A stretch of 64,000 nucleotides of DNA from Diospyros lotus. Taxonomy: Eukaryota > Streptophyta > Magnoliopsida > Ericales > Ebenaceae. The translations under genes and the position numbers were made by a program. The notes under the pieces were generated by a model. It did no database searches and was not told the origin of the DNA. It saw only the letters and a list, made by a program, of their open reading frames with translations. This document shows, piece after piece, positions 39,951-52,868 of the stretch (the stretch's first letter is position 1; each line of letters begins with the position of its first letter). The stretch lies in the NCBI RefSeq assembly GCF_014633365.1, contig NC_068338.1, positions 19,540,616 through 19,604,615 of the forward strand, written 5' to 3'.

Positions 39951-40387
39951 TTGATACACAATAACTGATTGATTGTTTTGACTTTGGATATGAATGTCTC
40001 GAATTAACTACTTGATTGTGCATGATATGTGTACATTTTTAGTGTTTTAAAGTTTATATTCTTTTTCTTTATAGTTTCTGGTTCTATTTTCTGCTCAAGT
40101 TTAGTGTGACTTTTGGGCTTGGGTAGAGGGATGATTTTGAAGTATTATGTAATAGATCTACCCAAGAAAGTAGGATGTGATTGCATGTATCATATTTTAC
40201 ATCTGATCAAACCAGTGTCATTAAAAGCCTAAGATGCACTAAGGCGCAAAAGGGTGTTGGAGCCTAAGTTGCAAGGTGTAAGGCGAGGCATGGGCCTAAT
40301 AGAACTAGGCGCATGCTAACTAAAAAAAATAAAAAAAAATATATTCTAGTTGAAAAATAAGGTATAAAATAGGTCAAAACTCCTAAT
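39951..40387. other. No recognisable gene
   Basis: Includes 40215-40320 with AAGGCGCAAAAGG and GGCGAGGCATGGGC, words common in plant dispersed repeats, but no element limits. Confidence 0.4.
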
Positions 40388-40872
40388 TGTAGAAATTACT
40401 GAAACTTAAAAGAATGACCACAATTGTATCCAAATATAATGACTCAAATATAGTTTGGGATTCCCATCTTGGTTTAAAGAGAAGAAGAATGAGGATAGCA
40501 GAAGCATACCTGTATCCATTGTTGTAATCGATCAAAACGGGTTATGATCTTCCAATTGATACGTAGTTTTTGGAAGTTTTTCTCTGTTAATGGGGATGTA
40601 GAGAGCAAGGAAAACTGGCTTTCAGTTAGGGACCATGACTCATTATTTGTAACTGAATTAGGTAGTTAACAACTTTCAATATTTTTAAATTGGCCCCTCA
40701 TCAATTTAGAAATAGAAATCCTGTCTGTACACATTAATTCCATGACAGCTTAATACCCAATAGCCCAAAAATTAAACTTTATAGATCACTTTTAATTGGC
40801 TAAACTTTAAGATAGTATTGTACATTTAAAAATACATTTGTGGCCCCACATGTCGAATCCTCTATTTTGAAA
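40388..40872 (-). mobile_element. Copia 3' LTR (copy C)
   Basis: Plus-strand left end TGTAGAAATTACTG. Aligns with the LTRs at 11476-11969 and 61173-61667. On its inner side the minus strand has the polypurine tract AGTGGGAGATTTTC (about 40869-40883). Confidence 0.8.
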
Positions 40873-40883
40873 ATCTCCCACTA

Positions 40884-43800
40884 GGCCACATATGTAACCT
40901 TACAAATATGCACAACCTTATGAACTCCAAAATTTTGTTATTACCATTAAGAGTATTTCCGAACAATCTCGTCTATTGATCATACTGATATAGGATCAAA
41001 ACAATCTTCGTCACATTTAGCGTGACTAAATTCATCAATAGTCACATATATCAATACAACCAATGACATAGATTAATCATGGATGCATAGCATGGAAATT
41101 ACATGTGATGTGATCCAAACATGCCTATTTCCAACTGGTCATACCTATTCTTTAGTAAGATCAATACTAAATGTAATATAATAGAGTGAAATAAATTGAA
41201 TACTAAATTTCTATACAGAAAATATCCAAATACATGAATGTTTCCAAAAAAAAAAAACATAAACCAATGAGAATACAAACTCCCACTAAAATATGACATC
41301 CTCACACAATAGAACACCCATACGAACAATGTGCTCACGAAAGACCTTTTGTGGTAATCCCTTAGTAAGAGGATCCGCAATCATGGAGTTTGTTCCAATA
41401 TGCTCTATGGAAATCTGTCAACTTTGCACTTTTTCCTTCACATAGAGGAACTTTATGTCAATATTCTTAGACTTAGATGAGCTCCTATTGTTATTGGAAT
41501 GCAAAATTGCTAACTTATTGTCACAATATAACTTAAGCAATCTTTCTATACCATCTAAAATGCGCAACCTAGTGACAAAATTCTACAGTCATATTCCATG
41601 GTTGGATGCCTCATAATATGCCACAAATTCTACTGCCATGGTGGAAAATGCTATGAGCGTTTTCTTGGCACTCCTCTAAGAAATAGCTAATCCAGCTAGC
41701 AGATAAATGTAGCATGAAGTAGATCTCCCACTGTCTTGGCATCCTGCATAATCGGAGTCGGAATACCCTATGATCTCCAACTGATTTGATCTCCTATATG
41801 TGAGCATGTAATCTTTTGTTCTCTATAAGTACCTCATAACCTGTTTAGTTGCTCTTCAATGATCCATCCCAGGGTTGTTTAAATATCTACCTAGCATTCC
41901 AACAATGAATGCTATGTTCGGACGTGTACAAACTTGATCATACATTAGACAACCAACAGTTGACGCATAGGGAATCTTTTGCATCTCCTTAACTTTAAAG
42001 TCATTCCTAGGGCACTGATCGAGACTAAATTTGTCTCCCTTAGTGACAAGGGTGTCCTCTAGTTTACAATCTTGCATGCCAAATCTTTTAAGCATCTTAT
42101 TGATATAGCTTTTCTGTGATAATCCAAGAGTATACCAAGAGCGATCCTGGTGTATCTGAATCCCTAATACAAAAGAGACATCACCAAGATCTTTCATCTC
42201 AAATTTTTTTGATAGATATCTCTTGGTTTCGTGCAAGATGCCTATATCATTAGTGGCAAGCAGTATGTCATCAACATACAAAACTAGTAAAATATGCTTA
42301 GTCCTACTGAACTTGTGATACACACAATCATCCATAACATTTACCAAAAAAGCAAACGAGATAATTACTTGAAGAAATTTGTGGTACCAGTGACGAGAAG
42401 CTTGTTTGAGCCCGTAGATGGATTTCCTTAATTTGCAAACCATATTCTTTGGGTCTCTCAACACAAAGTTTTCTGGTTACACCATATAGATTGTTTCATC
42501 AATGTCACCATTGAGAAATTCCATCTTAACATCCATTTGATGTAACTCAAGATCAAAATGTGTAACAAGGGCCATAATAGTTCTAAAAGAGTCTTTTGTA
42601 GAAACTGGAGAGAAAGTCTCTTTGAAGTCGATGCCGTCATTTTGGGTAAAGCCTTTACCTACAAGACGAGCCTTATATCTTTCTACATTACCTTTCGAAT
42701 CCCTCTTGGTTTTAAATATCCATTTATAAGCAATGCACTTCACACTTTCTGGTAATGGGACAAGATCCCAAACTTTATTGTCTTGCATAGACTTGTACTC
42801 CTTATTCATGGCATCGATCCACTTTTGAGAGTTAGAACCTTGCATAGCCTGATGGAAGTTGATTGGATCATCATCCACCATTCTAATATCTTCCTCACAT
42901 TCTTAGAGAAATACTATGTAATCATCTAGGATAGCACTTATCATTTCACTTGTAGATCTCCTTAGTTATTGAAGTTGTTAAGTTTGTTCTTCTAGAATAA
43001 TTACTTCATTCTGAATGGGAGGTTGTTCAACATTGTCTTGTTGAGGTTCTTGATTTCCTTCTTGATCAATGACAGGTATAGAAGCTTGCACATTATCAAA
43101 AATAATAGTAGGAATCAAAATCGATTCCTCTTCAAAGACAATGTCTCTAAACTTGTTTATTCCCCCAAACTCAACATCCTCAAAAAATGTTGCAATTTTC
43201 ATTTAAAAAATTGACCTAAGTATGGGATCATAAAATTTGTAGCCTTTAGATCGCTCAGAATAACCAATAAAGTAGCTGTTCACTATTTTGGAGTCTAATT
43301 TCTTTTCATGTGGCCTAGCTAGCCTTGCCTCGGTTGGACATCCCCAAATGTGAAAATGCTTTAAACTAGGCCTTTTGCTTGTCCAAAGCTCATAAGGTGT
43401 TTTGCCATCTGTTTTAGTTGGTACTCTATTAAGAATAGAAGCTGCAGTGTTTTATGCTTCTCCCTAAAGTGATTATGGTAAGGTAGAATGACTAATCATA
43501 CTCCTTACTCTATCCTTAAGAGTTCTGTTTCATCTTTCAACTCACCATTCATGCTAAGAGATCCTGACATGGTGTATTGTGGGACAATTCCATATTCATC
43601 TAGGAATTTAGCAAATGGTCTTAGATGTTGTTCTCTTGAACCGTCATATCTATCATAGTACTCACTACCATGGTCAGACCTGATGCTCTTAATCCTTTTG
43701 TTAAATTGATTCTGAACCTCAGCCTTAAAAGTTTTGAACACATCCAATGATTGAGATTTCTCATGAATGAGATATAGGTACCCATAACGTGAGTAATCGT

Positions 43801-44208
43801 TTATGAATGATATAAAATATTGTTGACCATTCCAAGAAGCGGTAGGGAATGGTCCACAAATATCCATATGAATCAATTCCAAGATGTCTGAAGTTCTGTT
43901 GGCACCTAATCTCTTAGTTTTGGTCTATTTTCTCGTGATGCAATTAATGCCAACATCAAAATCTGTAAAGTCAAGGGAATCCAAAATACCATCAGACACA
44001 AGTCTCCCAATTCTAGCTTTTGAGATATGACCTAATCACTTGTGCCTTAATGACGCTGAATTTTATTTGTTTAATTTGCATTTAGTACCACATGATTCCA
44101 CATGCAAGGTTTCATTATATGAGGCAACGGTATCAAACAAATATAGGTTATCATATGCACATAATAAACTAGTACCAATAACATTTGAATTTAATGAAAG
44201 ACTAAACT
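40884..44208 (-). pseudogene. Ty1/copia pol, decayed (copy C)
   Basis: Minus-strand order is GAG-pre-integrase (43920-44208), integrase core (43505-43882, starting MELIHMDICGPF, DYSRYGYLYL), a linker, reverse transcriptase (42477-42881 then 41856-42464) and RNase H (about 41400-41855). Reverse transcriptase shows AYKWIFKTKRDS, FSPVSTKDSFRT, the catalytic YVDDILLATND and GLKQASRHWYHK. A CAA-to-TAA nonsense change at about 42477 splits it just before PENF, and further frameshifts affect integrase and RNase H. Unlike copies A and B, integrase has no TAT insertion. At 44209 a gypsy LTR interrupts GAG-pre-integrase, and the gag end is not found elsewhere in the window. Confidence 0.88.
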
Positions 44209-46769
44209 TGTAACACCTGGGATTTTTTTTATAGGAGTAATCTCTTTTTTAAAGAAGATAAAACTGATTCAGGATTCAAGAAGGAACGAATGAATTTCAG
44301 GCAAAATGTAGTGCGTTTTAGGAAATTTTGGGCAAAAGTGTAATTTCTCAAAAATAATTGGGGATCATTTCGAAGCCAAGAATGGTACCCAAAAGTGAAG
44401 GAGCATTGTAAAAATTATTGGAAATGAAGGAATAGCATTTTGAAGGCCAAAAGTGGGCTTTTCAAAGTTACGAGGGGTAAAAGTGTAATTTATGGAAACT
44501 TTGAGAGACCAAATTGTAATAACCACAAAAGTAACAAAATATTAACCCAAAATATCAGCCATGGGCTAATCATGAATGGCCAAGTGTCCCCCCCTAGGTG
44601 TCACAATTGGATTGGTTGAAATCTTCTAATGATTATGGGTGTAATGATTATGGGTATAATGATTATGGGTGTAATGATTAGCACAAATCTCATGTGAACG
44701 CTCAAATCTTTATGGATACGTGGCTTAATCTTAAGAGTGTAATGATGAGGGCTGTAACGATGGAGCACAAATCTCCATGTGAATGCACAAATCTCTATGA
44801 ATATGTGGCTTAATATGGAAAATGTCATGATAAATTCTTATCCAATGTGACACGTGGCGCGATTGGATTTGTCAAAATTACCTATTAATATAAGGCTTTG
44901 GGGGAATGATTTTGGGTAACAGAATCAGAAAGAAAGGAGCATATTTTGAAAAAGGTAACTTTTCCAAAGAAGGAGGAAAACTTTGCCCAAAGATAAAGGA
45001 GATACGAGTTTTGTTGGGAAAACTACGCGTCGCCAGAGTTTGAGCCCAAATTGCTGAAAATAGGGATCGAACTAGCAAGGTAAGTTTCGTTTAATTTGAT
45101 ATTCCTATAGAGGGACGGAATAGGAATTTGTAGGGAAAAACGGAGGTCAAATCGAAGTTAAAATGAGGGAGATATGGCCGAAAAACTAAAAGGGTGCAAA
45201 GCTATCATGAAAATTAAGGGCGGCACCTTTCGTCAGCGCGTGAGGGCGCGTGACATGCCCTTTTCCCATGAAATTTCATGTATCAACCCCTTATTAAATT
45301 ATCTACAATATTATGTAAAACTATTTGGGGTTTAGTTCATGAAAATAAATATTTTCTATAGAAAAGTAAACCTAGTAAGGTGTGAAGCCTTAAACATTCA
45401 GATCTCATCCATCCAAGTTGAGGTAAGTACACTATAAACTATTTACGATGTTTAAGCACATTCATGAATCATGTTTATGTGGTCCCTCATGTTATGTTTC
45501 AAGCAAGTTTCATGTTCTCAAGCAAGTTACGGGACCAGGGTGTTAGTGTAGGTGCTCTAGAACCAATCAGATTGGGCATGTTCTACACTGACAATTGTAA
45601 TCATGTTTATTATTTGAATAAGGAGTTATTCAAATTCACAAGAAGTCATTCTATTAGTTTCTTTTTATTATTGTAATAACCAAATGAAACTAGATAGAAG
45701 TCCATATGATGTAAACTATGATTAATCTATAAAGATGTGAGATGATGCATCACAGTTTCTAAACATCATTAAACGTCCCAAGTCGTAGTAATGTCAAGAA
45801 TGGACATTGACAATTGCAGTAAGACTTGTATGTGCTATGTTTTTGCTATGTGATAGTAATGGGGGTCTCACACCCATAGGCATGGGGATGTCTAGACAAG
45901 TACATAGGTGACTAATGTTGGAGAATGTGTTACTGGACATGACTCGCTATGAGAATCCATTTTGGTTATATGTTGATGGAATTCTCATACGAGATGGGTG
46001 TAACTAATCCTTGGACCTAAGGTTGTCACGGTCATCTCATAAGAAGACCGGTATGCTTTGACATCGTTTCGATGGGCCTAGATAAAGGCCACATATGGGC
46101 GATCGTTGGGTATATCGTGAGTCTTATGGAGATGGGTGCATAGCCAAGATGGGACTCGTCTATCCCTTGATAGAGGATGATGTATTTAAGGCGCCTTCGG
46201 TGGATATTCACTTTAAATCTATGGCCATGGTGAAAGAGATCAATAAAGAGTTATTGATTCACTTTCTATTAAGTGAAGATATCCGGAAGACCGAAGAAAA
46301 CTCATGTGATCGTTATCAAATAACACATCGCCATACTTGAGATCACATAAGATACATTGACGAGAGGATTGTATTACACGGTAACCATGCTCGTGAAATG
46401 TTATTTGCGGATTATGAATCCTTTTGAATAATTGGGTAAGCATGCCTTGCTAGAGGCCAATTTTGTCTTATGTGTTTGTACCAACACATTGCCAACATAT
46501 TTGAAAGCCTAATGAGTTATACGCAATAGTCACAGTCCCTGGCTTAATCCAGGAGAGTGGACGTATGGTTAAGTGAGACACTTCGGCTAGAAGTTGTGTC
46601 GTCGTAGGTTCTCACAGAAAAATAACAAATAGACGTAATGACGTCGATATGACGAGGAGTCGTCATAATGGAAAAAGTTTCCTAAAATGGCAATTGATTA
46701 AATTAGAAAAGAGTTTCTAATTTAATAATTTTCTATTTGTTGGAATGGCAAATAGGAAATAAAATATAT

Positions 46770-46965
46770 TTGGGCTTAAGTTAATATTTGGACTAAATTT
46801 GATTTGGGTCAAATATTAAATTAAATATTATATTTGGACTAAATTGGATTTGGGCCAAATATTAAAATAAATATTATATTTGGACTAGATTAGATTTAGG
46901 CCAAATATTAAATATTATATTTGGGCTTGAATTAGATTTGGGCCAAAATATTATATTTAAACTTA
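46770..46965. repeat. ~50-bp tandem repeat
   Basis: About four units containing ATATTTGGACTAAATT and GATTTGGGCCAAATATTAAA in head-to-tail order, about 130 bp upstream of the LTR TATA box, so within U3. Confidence 0.8.
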
Positions 46966-47096
46966 TAAAAGGATTGGACCATTTAATTATAATCCTAGTT
47001 AGACTAGAATAAACCCATTTAATTTAAGTTCCTAATTGGACTAAATTAAATGGGTCGGCCCAAATCCATTAGGGTTTAAGAAACCCTAGAGCTCCT

Positions 47097-47104
47097 TATA
47101 AATA
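47097..47104 (+). promoter_or_regulatory. TATA box of nested LTR
   Basis: TATAAATA in the context CTCCTTATAAATACCC. Confidence 0.5.
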
Positions 47105-48138
47105 CCCATTTATGGGTTGCCCAAACTACAGGGAGTTTTTGGTGTTGTTTTTCTAGAGTTGAAAAACGTATTGTCGTTCACTCTTCCCCGTTTCTTTTGG
47201 CATCAATACGAAACGAGGGCGTTCTTTTTCCGTCTATACACAAGCCGCGCAAAGGAGAAGGAGCTAGCACTCCTGTTCCGCTCTCATTGCCAAAGGACGC
47301 GTGTCGCGTATCACGAGTTAAAGACCGGACGCTTGGACGGCTCGAATCCGCAAACGACTCGATAATCTAAAGGTTAGATATATTTATTATTTGTGAATGA
47401 TTTGATTTCGACGTTGATCCAATCGCTAGGATCGGGGTAAGGTTCAAAATTTTTTAACTACGCTACTTGCCCCGTAGCGATCTTGCTTCACTTTCACGGG
47501 GTTTAGTAGCGCTACGCATGGATGTTCTTACCCCTACAAGTTGGTAGAACCTATCGTGTCCCCTCATGTTATATGTTCATGTTTCAAGTCCATGTCATGA
47601 CTTGTTTAAATACGCCTGATGGTCCTTTTGTATTTATTGAGATTTGCGTAATCTCACCCCTTATGTTTCCCCCCCCCCCCAGGTAATCATGAATGAGGAG
47701 ATCGGGACGTGGACGTGGAGGGTGGTGGCTCTTGGAAAAAATAAAGAATTTCCAATAATTGAATCTTGTTTCTCTCTTTTTGTTTCAGAAAGATTTTCAA
47801 TATTAAACTCTTATGATATATGTATGCTATTGCTACATCGTATGTCCTTAAAGCTTATATAAGTTTATGAAAAGGCCGAGTCTCAATTTAAGGCTGGATT
47901 TCTCAATATGGATGCTATTGTTACAAAGCATATTTGCTAAGTTTTCTTTCTTATATTGAACCCATGTTTTCAATATTTAACGTTATATTTACGCAAAACA
48001 TGCTCTGAATTCTATTATGTTTGAAACATTACTTAAGGTTACAGAAGTATCGTGTCTCAAGTTTCTTGTCTGCGCTAAACCTTGAATTTCATATGAATAT
48101 TATTATTAAGCATGTTTTAAGTCACAGGTGTCCCAAAG

Positions 48139-48150
48139 TGGTATCAGAGC
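48139..48150 (+). other. Primer-binding site (tRNA-iMet) of gypsy element
   Basis: TGGTATCAGAGC, four bases after the LTR end; shows that the LTR is a 5' LTR in plus orientation. Confidence 0.85.
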
Positions 48151-49690
48151 AAGGTTTGCTTTCCTGTAGACTCAATTTTTTTTTTTTTAAGAAAATTTTG
48201 ATTTTTTTTTTTAAAAAAAAAGGTGACTTGCAAAGGAAATTCTTTCAAAGTAAATTGAATATCCACCACGTCCCGTTCAAGCTTTTGATCTCCGAGTAAG
48301 TTATAAGAATTGCTATGCTTATTCTTTATGGATACCATGCTCATGCAAGCCATATCCTCCTTAACTATGCAGTTATTCTCTCAAGCTATGTTTATGAGCA
48401 TATGTTGTTATATGTATGCACACGTATGAAGCTCATGTTGGAATAAGTATGTGAGAGATATGATTCTTATTTGCCATTAATTAGTTTGCGATTCTTCCGC
48501 TAGTGATATTGCTTCAAACCAAGAGTTCATGATTATAGCGGAAATACTTGTTTAGGAAGGGCTTATTAGAATGAAAGCAATTAGGAATCAAATCCATCAA
48601 GAAGAGCTTGCATAATGAACCGTAATTAAATATGAATATATTGTTGAGTTTATTGATATGTGTGATCGCACTAAGGGCTTTGTCACAAAGACCTAAACTG
48701 TCTAAGGTGAGCTTGGGACTTAAGTGGTCCACGTGACCCCCCTCCTTACCTGGAAGCTCTTTAGTTGCGTGTTATACATATTGGTAGACAAAATGATGGA
48801 CTAATGAATCATAGTAATTCGCAAAAAATCTCCCTAGTTAGAGGATTTCTAGAAGGTTTGGAAAATGATCTCAAGAAAACAGAGTTTTTTTTTAGAGATA
48901 AGCTTAAACGGGGGCAATTTGGAGGTACTTATGAGGATATGGGTAGAGGCTAAGAAGAACTAGGGAATCAGGTATGGGCATCTGATTGTGGAATTAAGGA
49001 TAATAAGTGTTTCAAAGACAAGGATTCCTTAAGACTTAATGGCGTGAAATTGAGCTATAACATAAGTCGTGATAAGCCTAAGACACAGCTACGGAGGGAT
49101 TAGTGAAACATCCCTATGTTAGGGGATTAGCCAAGTATGGTTGAAAAAATAAAATTACCCCTCAAGTTGAAGTAATGAGATAAGGCTTATGCATTCAAGA
49201 TGAACGAAATATTATCCTTAGGACTCGACTAACCTGAGAAGTGAGATAGAGAGCTAAAGGTAGGAATTAACTCCTAACTTGAGGAGATGATTATATCTAA
49301 GACTTGAAGTGAGCGTAGTCGATCAGTTTAAGAATAAAAACAAGGTCTAGAGCACAAGCATGAGTATGAAATGGAAAAATCCCTAGCTGGTTGAGTTGGA
49401 ATCTAAAAGAGCCCGGATTTCAAATGAATGGGTTAAGGATATAAGTAAAAGGACTATAGGCTAAGCTATCATTCATGGAGTAATGGACAGATCAGACCTT
49501 TGTCGTGATACTTAAGGTTGAGTAAGACATCTAAGGTCACAAGATTTTTGTTGGGTAATAATGATGTCGCATAATGAGGAGACCAAAAGTGTAAGGTGAT
49601 ATGATGGTCACCCTAGTACCAAAATGATCAGACATTTGGTGTCTAAGAATAAACTTGGTGGATACAAGTAATTAGGTCAAAGTACCAGTA
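48151..49690 (+). mobile_element. Gypsy internal region, decayed
   Basis: Follows the primer-binding site. No frame longer than about 90 codons, and no gag, protease or transcriptase motif. The element is cut short near 49690 by TAT-like DNA on the opposite strand. Confidence 0.55.
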
Positions 49691-50052
49691 GTGGCAATGA
49701 CAAGAACACAAGGCACCCACAACTATGATGGTTGAGGACCACAAAGTCATATCTCCTCAATCCAGCTATGTGTGCTTCTCCTTGTTTTAAATGCTCCATG
49801 CCCCCAGTCCGATGGTGTGGTTGCATTCGAGCATAGGAAAGTTCCTTGAATGCACATCGTTGTTAGGGTGATCTACTGAAAATTCTAGTACTGTAGAGTG
49901 CACCTGATGGGGGCCTTTTGTGGCTCCTGTCTTGGTACGAGAGCTCCTTCTGGCGGGGTCAGGCGGGTTCGGCCAATCGGCTAATCTTGTCCCTCTCAGC
50001 AGCTTGTGTTAAGATTGGATTTTTCTCGCGTTTCCCACAGACGGAGACAAAT
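49691..50052 (-). mobile_element. TAT-like leader with primer-binding site
   Basis: On the minus strand the LTR at 50053 is followed by TGTCTCCGTCTGTGGG (50034-50049). This differs by two bases from TGGCGCCGTCTGTGGG, the site typical of TAT-lineage elements. The remaining 340 bp is leader or early gag without an open frame. The left limit is approximate. Confidence 0.65.
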
Positions 50053-51140
50053 TGTTATTGTCAAAATACAACAATTAAAATTTATGATGTGGGGTTTACT
50101 CGAGCTCGATGTTTGGTGAAGTTAGGTTACCGCAAGAGAGATCGCCTCAAAAGAGTTTGCCGTTAGGATTCTCGCCGCAAGGATTTCGCCACTAGCTCTT
50201 TCGCCACAAGGTTCTTGCCACAAGACTTCGCCACTAGCTCTTGCCACAAGGTTCTACCGCAAGGCTTCACTACTAACTCTCACCACAAGATTTTGCCACA
50301 AGGTTTCGCCACTAGCTCTTCCCATAAGGTTTTGCCTTTGCTGCTAGGTCTCGTCGTAAGCTTTTGCCTTTACCACGAGGTCTCGCTGTAAGGTTTTTCC
50401 TTCGTCGCTAGGTTCGTCGTGAGCTTTTGCCTTCACAGCTAGGTTCGCAACAAAGATTTGACCCTGTTGATGCTCAGAAAATGAGTTAGAAGGCTCGCGG
50501 GAATCTTCCTCCACGAAGACCCTCAGATGCCAAAGTTAGTCTTGAATCCCAATGTCTATTCAAGAAAACAATAAAGATGCATTTTAAATGTCTAAATTTT
50601 ACTGAAGTTGGAAGTCCTCTTCATTATCTTGTAGCTGGGTATTTATAGGGAACGACTCTCAAGGATGGTTGGCATTGACACGTGTTAATTACTGAATGAG
50701 TCAAATTTAACAAAAATAAGGGAAAATTGCCACGAAGCCGTTGCGAGCTAGCCACGGCTGCAGTGAGCTGGGCCTCGAGGCCAGCACATGCCTCGCGGCC
50801 AACCTAGATACTTCCATGAGCTAGGTCTCGAGGCCAGTCCAGGCTCTGCCGCGAGGCAGCGCGTGGGAAGGCTGTTGCTAATCGAGCCTCGCGGCTAGCC
50901 CATACCTCCCAGCAGGCTGCTACGAGGTTTCCGTGAGGCATGGCCTCGCAGCCAATCTGGTTGTAGCCGCGAGGCAGCTCGCGACTAACCCATGCCTCGC
51001 GGCAGGCTGCTGCAAGGCCGACCCTCGCAGCCACCACTTTGCACCAAGGCTAGTTGTTGCAGCTATTTTCCAGCCACGCCTTCATATTTTTTTTTCTTTT
51101 TTAAAAATTCCTCATTTTTCTCAACCTATTTTTCATGGCA
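50053..51140 (-). mobile_element. TAT-like 5' LTR (copy B)
   Basis: Plus-strand ends TGTTATTGTC and TTTTTCATGGCA, 1088 bp. It carries the same two internal repeats as 438-1544 and a TATA box at 50640-50647 (minus). Its outer end meets copia integrase at exactly the same point as the fragment at 6741. Confidence 0.8.
50640..50647 (-). promoter_or_regulatory. TATA box of TAT-like LTR
   Basis: TATAAATA on the minus strand, the position shared by all three LTR copies. Confidence 0.55.
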
Positions 51141-52863
51141 CTATAGTATTGGATGTTGTTCTCTTGAATCGTCACATCTATCGTAGTACTCACCACCATG
51201 GTCAGACTTGATGCTTTTAATCCTTTTGTTAAGTTGATTCTCAACCTCAGCCTTAAAAGCTTTGAACATATCCAATGACTGAGATTTCTCATGAATGAGA
51301 TAAAGGTACCCATAACATGAGTGATCGTCTATGAATGATATAAAATATTGTTGACCACTCCAAGAAGTTGTAGGGAATGGTCCACAAATATCTATATGAA
51401 TCAATTCCAAGATATCTAAAGTTTTGTTGGCGTATCTCTTAGTTTTGGTCTATTTAATTTCCCTTGATGCAATTAATGTAGACATCAAAATCTATAAAGT
51501 CAAAGGAATCTAAAATGCCATTAGACACAAGTCTTCCAATTCTAGCTTTTGAGATATGACCTAATCGCTTGTGGCATAATGACGCTGAATTTTCTTTGTT
51601 TAATTTGCGTTTAGTACCACGTGATTCCACATGCAAGATTTCATTATACGACACAATAGTATCAAGCAAATATAGGTTATCATATGCACATAATGAACTA
51701 GTACCAATAACATTTAAATTTAATGAAAGATTAAATTGATTGTTTCCAAATGAACAATAATATCCAGATTTGTCCAATAAAGAAACAGAAACCAAATTCT
51801 GTCTAAAAGACAGTATAACAAAAGTGTCTTTCAAATCCAAATAATAACCAGTTCCTAACAATAACCTAGAAGTGTATATTACATCAATTTCCACAATTTG
51901 TCATCACCCACAAAGATATATCTTTCACCATCATTTGACTTTCGGTAGCTCAAACAACTGTGCATAGAAACACTTATGTGAGTAGTAGCACCAGAATCTA
52001 ACCACTTAGTGTTTCTAGGTACTGAAGCTAAATTAACCTTAGAACAGACCAAAATAAGAATTGTACCTTTCTTTGCACGCTAAGCGTGATATTTGGCACA
52101 GTCTTCTTCACATATCCAGTCTTATTGCAAAAGAAACAACCCCTACTATCTCGTTGTTGTTTCTTTTGTGTTGGACCCTTACGAGCAGATTCATATCCTT
52201 TCTTTCTTTTCTTACCCTTATCTTTAGAGGTGTTTTTTAAGTGAGCACTTTCAGTTCTATCTTGCTTCAACTTGTCTTCCTCTTGCACATAATACGAAAT
52301 GAGCTCATTTAGAGACCATTTCTCTTTTTGGCAGTTATAACTAACCTTAAATTGATTGAATTGTGTTATAAGTGACATTAATGCCAAATGTACGGGCAAG
52401 TCATTAGACAGCTCAAGCTTTAGTCCCTTAAGTTTTGAAGCAATGTGAGACATCTCCATGATGTACTCCTTTATGTTCCCCTTGCCTTTATATTTTATTG
52501 AAATCAAGCTTTGCAAAAGTGTGCTTGTTTTAGCCTTATCATTTTTTACAAAACGTTTCTCAATTTCAGCAAGTAATTCCTTAGCATTAGTTTTCCCTTC
52601 GGATACTGTGCCCCTAAAGGCTTTCGAAATACCGCACTTAATGATCGTAAGAATCCTGCGATTTGAGCGATCGCACTTTTCAAAGTTTCCCCTATCATAA
52701 GGTGAACTTTTATCTGTAAGAGGAGCGGATTGCTCAATCCTGAGGGCAAGGTGTAGATTCATGCAGCCAAGAACAATCAATACGTTCTCTTTCCAATCCT
52801 TGAAGTTTGTACCATTCGGGATGGTAATTGAATTTATGTTGGTAGATATTATAGTAGTAGACA
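51141..52863 (-). pseudogene. Ty1/copia gag-protease-integrase (copy B)
   Basis: Minus strand: gag of 278 codons (52028-52864) is intact, starting MSTTIISTNINS with GTNFKDWKEN and VLIVLGCMNLHLAL, then a Lys-rich linker and the altered zinc knuckle CFFCNKTGYVKKT (CCHC broken at His and the last Cys, as in copy A). Next come the protease and GAG-pre-integrase (51454-51894, KRLGHISKARIGRLVSNG) and the integrase start (51141-51410, MELIHIDICGPFPTTSW). Integrase ends after REQHP, where TAT DNA begins. Frames between gag, protease and integrase are broken. It is closer to copy A than to copy C. The TTTC expansion of copy A is absent. Confidence 0.88.
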
Positions 52864-52868
52864 TATTA

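Larger units (their letters stand above)
45541..47538 (+). mobile_element. Solo LTR-like insertion in the gypsy LTR
   Basis: Bounded by TGTTAGTGTAGGTG (or TGTAGGTG at 45547) and TTACCCCTACA. A TATA box is at 47097-47104. Similar words (CCCTCATGTTAT) of the host LTR occur on both sides. A clean 5-bp duplication is not seen (GTTAG versus GTTGG at best), so the exact ends are uncertain. Confidence 0.55.
44209..48135 (+). mobile_element. Gypsy 5' LTR (3.9 kb including a nested element)
   Basis: Starts TGTAACACCTGGG inside copia and ends CACAGGTGTCCCA, an imperfect inverse of the start, right before a tRNA-Met primer-binding site. About 2 kb (45541-47538) is a nested insertion, so the original LTR is about 1.9 kb. 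No coding sequence. Confidence 0.7.
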
